Below are positions 13,601 to 24,484 of a stretch of 64,000 bases of DNA, in pieces. Origin of the DNA: Lineus longissimus (Eukaryota > Nemertea > Pilidiophora > Heteronemertea > Lineidae). The position numbers and the translations under genes were made by a program. The notes beneath the pieces were generated by a model. The model did not search any database, was not told the origin of the DNA, and worked only from the letters and a program-made list of their open reading frames with translations. Each line of letters begins with the position of its first letter. Positions within the stretch are counted from its first letter, which is position 1. The stretch spans positions 19,669,501 to 19,733,500 of the forward strand of contig NC_088308.1 in assembly GCF_910592395.1 (NCBI RefSeq). Reading direction: 5' to 3'.

Positions 13601-16600
13601 TGGTTCCGAACACTAAGTTGGTACTTCTTATTGACGTCAAATTATTTCTTTTACGGAGAAAGCTTCTTTGACATCTTTGGAGTAATAATGTCAAAACAGG
13701 TAACGCATTCTTACCAAAAACTTGGAAATATTGCCGACAATTTTTTCGCAGTTTTGGGACATAGCCAATTTTTAGTACTTGTGAGATCGCATTGCTTGAT
13801 ATAACCAATTTACACCACCTGCTTTTGATTCACGCGATATGCCGCAATTTTGAAAAAATCAATAGACTTATTAAATTTATCGCGTATCTTTGATTGATTC
13901 ATGAGTTCATCTGAGCTAAAATTAGACTGTCGGGTCGCTATGTCATTATGCAGTTATATAATGAGTGTGCCATATGCAGCAGAACAAACGACAAAGAATG
14001 GAATGTCCCCATGTACTGTTCGATCAAAGAAAACATACTATCATAGTTTCTGTCAGATTTACAACAAATTACATGATCAATTGTGAATTTCTGTTTCAGG
14101 CTATCCTGTCACCCTTTGTGACGTACCATCGGTTCATCTCATTCTGCCTCTACTGCGGTGGTGTGGTTGGCTTTGTTCTCAGTCTAGTGAAGAAACATTA
14201 CCTCAAGCAATTCACCCTGGTAAGTCATTTTAAAGGCCGATGTTGTTCGTTAAAAAATTTGAAATTTTGTACTTGAATTAGAAAATATCCAATTACATAA
14301 TACATGATATAAATTTCAGCATTGCCATTTTGTAGACAGATATTCAAATACTATTTAGAAATCCCAAGTTTCGGATCATAAAAATCTATGTACAGGATAT
14401 GTGGATGATATAAGGTGATTACAAGAGGTGATTGGTCTAGTTTGCCCTGCTGTCCACAGATGGCATGACTGTTCCCACAAGATGGCCATTATGCCACATT
14501 TATTAGAATTACAAGACTCATCTAGTTCTAATACACAAATAAATTGTTTCTGATTTACATTGTACAAAAACAGCTTTACTAAAAAACTCAATAATTTGTG
14601 AGCATTTTTTACGTGTACGGATAATCATATTGTTGGGTAAGGTTTGGCAGCAGTACATGAAGGAAAAAAATCAGCTTGTCTATTTACTAAACCAATCAAT
14701 TGATCAAAGGCTTGTTGATATGGTCTCCCTCTGCACAGATCTCTCTAAGATCATACTTTTAGGGATCATTTCTATAGTATGTATCGCCAGGACATCAGGT
14801 AAAACTGATCCTGGACAACAAACCACGATGATGAGTCAAAGTGGTCTCTCCTGAGCGTGAAGCAGGCTTTGGGTGCCGCCTTCGGGTGGCTGCCCTTGGT
14901 CATTGAGGATCGTTCCTTCTCCCTTATGGGGGAGTTGGAGGGAGAGATCACATTCAGAGTGGTTTGCCAACTTTTTAAGTAACAAAGAATAGAACTATCT
15001 AACTGCCAATACTCCTTTCACATTGTCCCTTAGACAACTCCTACCAAAGGATGTTTTGATGAGTGAGGATACTGAAAAGTATAATTGGATTGTCTTTGAT
15101 ACCCTTTCCTACTTTTTATGGCTTTTCTTGTTGCCCCTACTATACACCAATTTTGCTTTTGAATAAAGGTTGGGACACATCAAATTCTTTGGGCTGTCTC
15201 AGGCATTATTTAAAACCATGACTTGCCAATACTGATTTACCTTTTGTGTGATTTAATAGTTGTTGTTTTTTTTCAGTTCGGATGGACTCATGTGACGCTG
15301 TTGATTGTGGTCACCCAGTCGCATCTCATCATGGCAAATATTTTCACTGGACTCATATGGTAAGAAGAGATCAATGATAAACACTGGCCTGGCAGGGTTG
15401 TGAAAAGTTGGCAACAAAATGGCCTCAGATATTTCCCAGTTTACTGGATTGTTGTCCTGGCCTCCTAAAATATGTTTGTAATACCTAATTCTTTCAGGCG
15501 GTACCACCTTTTCAGCATGGGTGTCTCCAGGACCTTTGTGTCATCGAGTTTCTCTTAATCTTCATTGTGCAGGAACATTTTGACTCAAAGGGTTCCTCCC
15601 TCGTATTATGCCAGGGCTTGCAATGTCAAAGTCTTGGGGGTCAAAATGGGGGGTTGTCTCCCACAAATAATTTCATGTTGTACTTTAGATGGCCAGTTGT
15701 GTCCATCTTCTGCATTGTGTGATCTGTTCAATCATTCATTTCAGGTTCCTGGTGCCAGTTTCCATGATTATCTGCAATGACATCATGGCGTACCTGTTTG
15801 GCTTCTTCTTCGGAAAGACGCCTCTCATCAAACTCTCACCCAAGAAGACGTGGGAAGGATTCATCGGGGGAGCATTTTCGACTGTGTTATTTGGCATTGG
15901 AGTAAGTGAAATGCTTCTCAATATTCATGGAATCAACTTAACTATTCACTCCCATTCCTCAAAAACAGGTCCCAAATTTCTGATATGATGAAATGAAATT
16001 AATACATTTACTGTCCGATTCTACTCTGTGTGATCTTTTTCATTTCCAGCTGTCCTACTTCCTGGTACAGTTTGACTTCTTCATATGTCCCATTGAATAC
16101 TCTGAAAAGCTCGGCGAGCTCACCCTGGAGTGTGAGAGAAATCCAGTTTTCAAACTTGCAGCATACAAAGTTCCAGACGTCTTAGTAAGTATGCTGGTAC
16201 ACAACATTTCATGATTTAATCTTTTGTTTGTTTTGATTTAAGTTTATGTTTCTTTTATTCATTAACACTTGGCTTTTTCATTCAGTGATTTTGAGCCATA
16301 TTTCTGTTGCTGTAGCCCTTGGTGAAAGTAAGCTTATCAAAAAGCTTGACCCATTGCTCAACTGCCAAACCTTATACAATGTCCTGGACTAGAGGTATAT
16401 TTACCTATAATATCAGTGAGATTTTTAAGGAAACTGCCTAATTTGCATATTAGTGTGATCTGATAAATCACTTCAAATTCATTTTGAAGGCATAAGCTTC
16501 TGGCGTAAGATAAGTTCCCACCATCCATGCCACATGTACTCGTACCAACTAACTATATCATGTATAAAGTTGCATTTTGGTAGTTTTTTGTATTTTTTAA

Positions 16601-19592
16601 ATATTTCTAAGTAGAAAATGCTTGAATGTTGTGTGTGATTCCCAATTGCAGTCTTCTAATTTGGTTATATCGGTATGTTAACTGCTTCTTTAGGATTGAA
16701 ATCTTTTATTGGTAGCTAGTATCTCTTCATAGGTTAGAAGGGACTATTGTCATTTCTTACCTATTTGAACAAGCTGGCAACTACGTAACTATGTTTTTGT
16801 GTTGAGTTTCTTGTTTTTATGATTGTGAGATAAAACTTTAAGGTGGGAGGTGTTTTTGAAAATAATAGTACCCCATAGCTGGCACAGATGCTTGAGGTCG
16901 GAAAAGTGGAAGGGGTGTTGTGCCCAGAATAGCCTAAATTTTAGTTAGAAAAGAACTCAAAATATGATAAGCACCGGAGCAGTGTTTCAGTTTGAACAGG
17001 GAAGCAAAATTCCCAAAACCATTGAAAAAGCATTATAAAAGTGATATTTTCATTAGTTATCATTTAGAAAACAACACAGTCGTCAGCTTGGTCTAGTTTC
17101 ATACCTCTTCTTTGAAAAGAGTACTAACTTCTTCCTTCTTCATCTAGACTAATTTATCAACATCCTTTTCAGTCTCTAATTTCCAGCTTTGTAATTTAAA
17201 GCCATAAAGACTTTCATAATAATGTTTTAGTTTGAAAGAACCTTTGAATTGAAATACAAGTAATCACTTTAATTTTAATTTACAAGTAATCACTCTAGTT
17301 TTTGGAACAAGATCATTAGCATGATTAGCCATAATGAATGAACGAGCTTGCTTGATCTAATATTTTGCATTAATTATCAACAGGCATTTATCAGGCCTCA
17401 CTGGTCAAGTGTCCTAGAATATAGCTCACCAAGCAACCGCCTGTATTACTTTCTGTATCAACCCGGGACGTAAAATTGCTACTTTAATTCCCAATGAAAC
17501 TTCCCTTTAAAGATAGCTTTGGGGTATAGCATGTGATTCCAGTACAGACCTTTGTCTGAAACAAACAGAAACGACTGGTCTCTTCATACTTGGAGTCTGC
17601 TGGCACGTCGGGTGTTGTCCTTTTATGCACTCATGGCTATTTTCACTTCCTATGCTGGTTTATTAGCATAGTCAAAATGCAGTCATCAGAATGCCTTGTT
17701 TATTTAATCAGGAAAATACTTCATGCCTGTTTCTATTCTTACCATGTATTCTATTCTTTCACATTAAGTCTCATGAATGACAAATTCTTCTTGACACAAT
17801 CGTATTAGGTGTAAGCATTTTGCCCTTCGACATGAGTTAATTCTAGATTCATGTTCAAATTGCATGGCAACACACTGTATATGATCCAAATTACTTTTGT
17901 GAGGGGGGTAGATCTGGTGTAAATTTATACTGGTGTCTATATTGCCAAGTAGGTTACTAATAAAAAATGTCCGTACCTATACAAAAAGCTTCTAATTCAT
18001 ACCACCTATCTTTCCCCAAACAAGGCTAACTATCCAAATAACTGGTGATCTCCCTCTCCTGTATGTGAATCTTGAAAAATCTTTCTGTTCTGATATGTTG
18101 ATAACCTGTTGTGTTTTAAAGTGGTGATGGTGTTGATAACAAAATTGATAGAATAACTTTGTGAAACCGTAAAGTAAGTGGAACCCATGAGACCATTTGT
18201 ACTGACCATCGCTGCATCTTTATTGACTTTAAGAGCTATGAAATTGAATGGAAATTGCCAATTTGACAGTGTTCAATGACCTTCTTGGCACATCGTAGAA
18301 GTTGCCAGTAAGCAGGTTTCAATTCTGAAGGACATAACCAAAAAATGTTGTAGCTATACTGTTGTGCTTCCATGGCACATTGACCTTTCATAAAACTCTC
18401 AATATCAGACACTGATATGAACATTATATTATTTGATAAATTGTAACAAATTTTTCACACAAGTAGAGCCTATATATTCATCTTCGTTTTAGGTGCTATT
18501 CCCCTTCAGGACAATAATGATGTACCCTTTCATGCTGCACACCATTTCAATGTCTCTATTCGCCTCCATCATCGGACCGTTTGGGGGATTCTTTGCAAGT
18601 GGATTCAAAAGGGCATTTAAAATCAAGGTACATAGCTTGAGTTCCAGGCAGAAGTTGAAGCCTAAATGGGAACCAAAGTCAGTAAGGAATAATTTCTAGC
18701 ATCAAAAGCTGTTGCATCAACATTTGGAGTGAATGACCTGATAGATACCCACTATCTGATATTAAAATGATCTTACCCCTGCATTTTGGTTGTGACTTTG
18801 TCCTCAATAGACCAATTTGTGATGAATGGGAACTATAGTTAATCACCAGTATGATTCACATCTCTGTATCGATGATTTTATCACAATTGTTTCTTTTCCA
18901 GGATTTTGGCGATACCATTCCAGGCCATGGTGGTCTCATGGACAGATTTGACTGCCAGTTGCTAATGGCCACGTTTGTCAATGTTTACTACTCAAGCTTT
19001 ATCAGGTAATCATTTCATCTGTATCACATTATTGATTGCAATGCATGATTCTACCATATATGCTCCCAAGAACTTGAGAATCAGATGGGCAGGGACTGAG
19101 TGGTCCGGAGTGGTCTTATGATCTTGACATTTTTCTTTTTTATACTGAGCACAGACATGTCTACTGTATTTCAGCAAGTCACTTGACTTTGATTTATCTC
19201 TGAGTCTGAGCGTGCCCAGCAGAGAAACATGAGAAGAATGTTTTGATGGACTCTTTCTCCCAGCTCCAAGTCATGGTCACTCGGCCAATAATTTCAATAG
19301 ATTATAGCAAGAATTGAAAAATACTAGTCTTTCTTAATTCCTGGTTATAACCATCCAAGGAGCTAGCGCTGATTTTTACTGGGATTGACTTATCTTGGCT
19401 GTCCTGGTATCTGTTGTTCATCATAATCTTCAAATTTTTATCATCTTTGTTTCAAGAGCGGCTAGCCCGAGCAAGTTACTACAGCACGTCTTAGCAATGA
19501 AGCCGGACGAACAGCTACACTTCTACGAGATGCTGACAGAAACACTGCAGCGACGCGGCCTAGTCCCGTTGATGAATTCGACAACGATGTGA
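10646..19592 (+). CDS. Phosphatidate cytidylyltransferase (CDP-diacylglycerol synthase, CDS1/CDS2 family)
   Basis: An ER integral membrane enzyme that makes CDP-diacylglycerol from phosphatidic acid and CTP, feeding phosphatidylinositol and cardiolipin synthesis. Coding exons: 10646-10711, 12715-12866, 13088-13184, 13523-13699, 14100-14219, 15277-15359, 15745-15901, 16050-16184, 18493-18627, 18902-19005 and 19457-19592. All joins keep frame and give about 453 aa, the usual animal length. A charged N-terminus of about 75 residues precedes a multi-pass membrane core. [12 protein letters not shown] lies near residue 240. The family signature spans the exon 9-10 junction (about residues 365-390): [11 protein letters not shown], then [11 protein letters not shown] with the catalytic aspartates. 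The C-terminus is the usual short cytoplasmic tail. A 78-codon upstream frame ends at 10644, just before the start. The gene is convergent with PCNA. Confidence 0.96.
11175..11383. mobile_element. hAT-like non-autonomous inverted-repeat element in CDS intron 1
   Basis: Termini CAGTGCTTCACATAAG and, inverted at the other end, CAGTGCTTCATGTAAG frame 209 bp. The 6-bp sequence AGTCCT directly flanks both ends (11169-11174 and 11384-11389). CAGTG-type ends suggest hAT, though 8-bp duplications are more usual for that group. The interior is unusually GC- and CpG-rich for this window and has no transposase frame. Confidence 0.65.
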
Positions 19593-22500
19593 ATCTCATG
19601 TCAGGATTGATACTCGCTATTCAACATCCCATCCTCATCTACATGTGTATTACATTGTTTCAAAGTTAATTTGATTACATTGTTTCAGAGTCATTTGATG
19701 TAAATAAATTACTTAAATAAAAAGTTGTATATTGATGTTCAGTGCCCTGTGTAAAATGTACACAATTGACCATGCCAACTTGAGATGAACATTTACGACA
19801 AAAGTCATGGCTCTCATGACACCCGTTTTTCTTGAAAGAAGTTGTTGATTTAAAATGTTAAAATTGTACATAGGTCTACTGTACGTCAATGTAGGGAGGA
19901 AAAGGACATGGTTAGGATGAACTGAACAGGAGATCTCTTACCTTAGTGTACCATGTCTGTGTAGAGAACCATGGTGTCTTGCCATTGAAGCAGATTGTTC
20001 AAAATCAAGTTTTTTTTCCAAAGTGAAGAAATTGGCACTAACCGTGATACTGTAAATTACCAGATTTTCCAGCTGTTTTTTCTAAAATATTTGGCAAGAT
20101 GAATTCAGCCTTATCTCCTCCATTGCTATTAAAGTTGATATTGTAATAGTTATATTCAAATAATATGTAGATTTCGCCTGCTTCACTCACATGTCAAGAA
20201 ATCAACATCACAACTTTTTGTATTCGATTATGAGATATTATATTTGTGGTTTAGATTTCACAATCATCATTTACTTCTTGTCACGTGGTATGTATGTGTT
20301 TAAAAGTAAACTAGTTTCACTTTATTCTAACTAAATGTGTAAGCAGGTAACTTCTTTTTCTTCTATTCAATCTGGTTGCTGTGCAATACTTGTATGTTAA
20401 TCAATAAAGTTCCATCATTTATCTTTGATGGGAAAAAGATCATGAACAATTACAAAGAAAGTGAGTCAGTGATTTGGTTTTGCCTAATTATCTTCGGTAT
20501 TTAGCTGATAGCTGCAAACCGACCATATACATTATAAAATTTACTGTTTCACGGGCAATACTGGGAAAAGAGTTTGTGCGATTGAGGAGGAAACCATGCT
20601 GTTCTCCACATGGAAAGTTTTCTCTCCAAGCTGCTGGCTATCGTTTCTTTGTTTTGTTACCGGTATAAACCGCCGGCAGATGTGTTCTGTCAGGAAACAT
20701 GCTGTTACTGTGTTGCGGTCATTAGGCCGGTTGAGGTGCATCATAGGCCTATAACAGGTAAAAAATAACCTGTTTTTACGTGCCCCTAAACTGGCTTAAA
20801 CACGTAAGCACAGTGTCTAAATATTTATATAGTACAATAGTTAACTTTCATAGTGTGGATGCATTCCAAGTTGCTTTGTCATAAAACAAGGTTTGACTGG
20901 CCCCATGACGTTTCATAATGAGTCAGTCAGTTTTGATGGTGTAATTATTGATTTCCTTAAGGATGTAGAATGAATGCCTGTGTATTTCCAATCGAAATGT
21001 TCAAATTTGCCAGCTCTTAGCGAAAACTTCACAGTTTACAGTAACCTTGTTTCTGACAAAGTAGCTCAGTCTCTTTGCCTTTATATAAATGCTGTGAGTG
21101 TACATTGCATAAGACATTTTGTGATCTTAATTTATAATGATTTTAAATTTGTACGATTTTATTCTATTTTTGGCTGATTATTAGATTATTGTTTTAGCCA
21201 CTGTAACACTGATTCAGGTTGTTATTTTCATTTCTTCAATACTAAGTGCATAGAGGAGAAGAATTTGCAAAACATCAAGTAAATTGACTCTATCAAACAC
21301 TGGTGATATACGATGCAAGAGATGGAAGTGCATTTGTACATAGTAAACAACTTGGGTTTTTTAGGTCTAAAAGTTTACTTGAATATGGCAAATACCCAAT
21401 GAACTAAGTGGGTTGTATTTACTCAACAAGAGTAGTTACAGAGACAAAAGGGGTTTCTAAACCAAGTACATATGTATCACCTTTATTCAAGTTGAAAACA
21501 AACGTAGCTGATACTAAGTAGTGATGGCATGATGAACATCGGCATCTACTTAACTAGGCTGGAAAAGCCTGGAGTAAACTGTGCCTCTTCTCTTGATAAA
21601 ATATTCAGATTATGAAAGGGATGTTGGAGTAATTGGGACGTCCTTGTGTATATTCAGTGTAACTGACCATAGCGTGTTGACATAAATGTGGCTGTGCTTT
21701 TGTTGTGTTATGAATTGTAAACATATTCTATTGAAGTAGTTTTAGAATAGCCAGTCCAGTTATTACTTCTTGTATTTCAGGAATAGATAGTCTTCAAATT
21801 TAGCTGCTTCCAACGGAAACAATAGTTTTATTACAGTGTTGTAAATTATCACCATTTGGGCATTTAAAGTAAAACTGTGTCAAATTGACTTATTTACTTC
21901 CAGACAAAATTGATTAAAACCCAAATCCAGATAATGTTATCAAGGCTAAGCAAAGCAAAGCAAAAGGGTGTCTCAATTTGAATGAAACTACTTGTGGATT
22001 TTCCTTGACATGTTACACAGTTTACTACAATATGTGCTGCTGTAAACTTACACATGTATAATATCAGTTGGTGAATCAGTTAAAAACCTTTTAGGCTCAT
22101 CTTGTGTAAGTCACCTCTTCGCTGTGTCTGCATGTATCTTTGTTCTATTTCTTGTGTACATTTCACTCTGCTGGTCAGACTATCAAGTGTAAAATAATAT
22201 TGTTATTAGCCTGGCCTTAGTTCAGCACCAGTGTGGATAAAGGCCGATTCCACCAAAGCAGCCAGTGTGGGAAACCACACAGTATTAATGGGTTTCTGTG
22301 GCATCATTTCTGCCAATGATGTCATGCAGCATGAGGCGACTAACCTCAGTTTGTCTTTAGTCCACTCTTGCAAAGTGCCCCAGTGTGTTGACCTTTCGCT
22401 AGAACTTGCTGTTTCTTATATTAGAAATATATGTAGTGATGCATTTAAATAATGTACACAAGAGGTAGGTTTCCACTTAAGCAAGGAGGAGGTCTATGTC

Positions 22501-22861
22501 CGAAGGCAACTGTTATCTGGCTCTAACTGTTATAAAGGGTGGTTCAAAATACATGTTTCAGTATTGGTTCACAGGCAGGTGTTGCCATTTTGATCCAATG
22601 TTGAAAAGCCCTTCTGTTGTACATGTATAGTGTAAGGTATAAACTTTGAGACTGCACTTGCATTGTGATACTTGTTGAAACAGGCAAGTTGGTGATTGTT
22701 CAAGAAAAGGGGTTAGGTTATAATCAGTGTAGGTTACAGGTACAATGTTCTTCTCAAATATGCCTACTAGTATAGGCTACTTATTTATTGTGTACATTTG
22801 TCTGGTGCTTCACAGTCCAGTGTTTGTAAAGTGACGCCATGTGTTGTGGGATCAAAATAAA
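19593..22861 (+). other. 3' UTR region of CDP-diacylglycerol synthase
   Basis: AT-rich sequence after the stop with no other gene recognised. Two polyadenylation signals stand out: AATAAA at 20403-20408 and at 22856-22861. The second is followed by a T-rich stretch. Alternative short and long 3' UTRs are therefore possible (inference). Confidence 0.5.
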
Positions 22862-23110
22862 GTGGATAATTAAAGATAATTGTACAGCATTTTTTTGTTT
22901 CATCTATTGTAAAGCCTTCTTTCACATCCTTCTCCAACTCTCAAGAGTGAGTGATCAGAGTGGTTCCATCAAAGGTCACAGGACTCCTTTTCCCATCTGT
23001 TGACTGCTATGAGGTGAGAAGCAAAAATGAGTATCACTTTTAGCAGTGGTAAAGATGTCATGGACGTTCTCATCCAACCCATTCAAGGCTCTAAGTCAAA
23101 CCCATCTCAT

Positions 23111-23230
23111 TGGGTGATATGAATAAAGACTAGCAAATGCTTTTATCTAAAACTCCATGTACATTTACACTGGGCCTTTCTGTACAAAACTGAAGTAAAA
23201 GCAATTGCTAGACTTTATTCATATCACCCA
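23111..23230. mobile_element. Hairpin-type MITE, 36-bp inverted arms
   Basis: The arm 23111-23146 (starting TGGGTGATATGAATAAAG) is repeated inverted at 23195-23230 with three mismatches and a 48-nt spacer. It has no coding capacity and no clear target duplication. It lies between the convergent CDP-diacylglycerol synthase and PCNA genes. Confidence 0.6.
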
Positions 23231-23360
23231 GTATTTTACCACAAAGACGATCATCCTTAGCCAACTATTATTATCCTTATCCATTGTGATGGTCAAAGAC
23301 CAAATTGTGCGAGTCTGGACCCAAGAGATTGTACATAATATGATTGAAACCTAAGGACTA

Positions 23361-23600
23361 CCATGCCGATCCACCGTTGTGCATATGTCCATCCTACACC
23401 TTGAAAGGAGGATACTTGAGGACTGATATTCACATGAAGGACTACATTTATGTGGTTTTTACTATAAGACTTGACTAAGGGGGGGAAGTCTATTAAAATG
23501 CAAGGACTCCTTATACTCTCACAGCGAGTGTCAAACTGGTTGGTGGTCAACAACCTGTGATGGGTAAAGTGGTGGACAGTATCCAATCAACAGATTTGAA
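23361..23600. repeat. Decayed repeat related to sequence next to the Penelope-like remnant at 38 kb
   Basis: CATGCCGATCCACCGT at 23362-23377 also occurs at 38158-38173. The GAGGACTGATATTCAC that follows here resembles a segment at 38530-38550. The two loci look like differently deleted copies of one repeat family, probably the retroelement remnant near 38 kb. Confidence 0.4.
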
Positions 23601-23875
23601 ACGCCATATGGGCTGATATTATGTTCTACATTGAGCAGAGCACTGTTCCATGGAATGAGAAATCCTTCCTGGCAAGATGTTTTAAGGTAATTCTTTTCAA
23701 AATCAGAAGGGCTTGGGTACCCAAAGAACTAAAGAGATTGCTCAGAGGAATCCAATCACTTCAAGTGAATCAGGTAATTCAGCAAAATGAACCTGCTTAC
23801 ATCTGAGGGAACCACTACAGCTCTTTCAGCATCAACAGATGGAGAAGACAACAAAAATATCCAATCTCGAAAAAC

Positions 23876-23881
23876 TTTATT
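23876..23881 (-). terminator. Candidate PCNA polyadenylation signal
   Basis: AATAAA on the minus strand, about 600 nt beyond the PCNA stop codon. It is the nearest clear signal seen and would give a short 3' UTR. Confidence 0.35.
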
Positions 23882-24484
23882 TCAGAGAAACAAAACATCA
23901 TACTTTACAAATGTAGATAGAGCCATTCTAAATGTCATTATTTTGTGTAATATTGCAGATTACTTATCCCCTGTTTCAGTTGCCAGGCTTTTAACGTTAT
24001 TTCGCAGGTCTGTTCCTTGCGGAGGTTGATATATTTATCAGTTCACAACAACAAAGCGTTGGGATTCACAACAGAGATACTACTCTCAAACTTATACAAT
24101 TAAGTACAACATATATTTACATACCATTTACTAGCTTTTCCTTATACAATTGAAATGATATCAGAAATTGAAGCTACGTATGGTACTGCTTGAAGCACAT
24201 AAATGCAAGATCATACAATCAACATCAGATCTGGGTGTGCATCGAAGAGCACACTGCGACTTGCAGCTGTACAGGAACAAATATTTGTTGAAGTGATAAG
24301 AATGTTGGTGTCAGATTCAATATCCTAACAAGTCAATGGTGCCCATGTCTGACAGAAACAAGGAACAGGTTCACGTTGTACACACAACATGAACAGTCCA
24401 GTCCAATCCATTACAGAACAATGAATTTGTTGCTGATATTCTTTCATTAATTCTTTATAGTCCAGAGATATATTCACGAAGTGT

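Noticed and set aside
14800-14870. Box C-like GATGATGA followed by CTGA in a CDP-diacylglycerol synthase intron
   Set aside because: The spacing is too short (about 25 nt) and there is no terminal stem.
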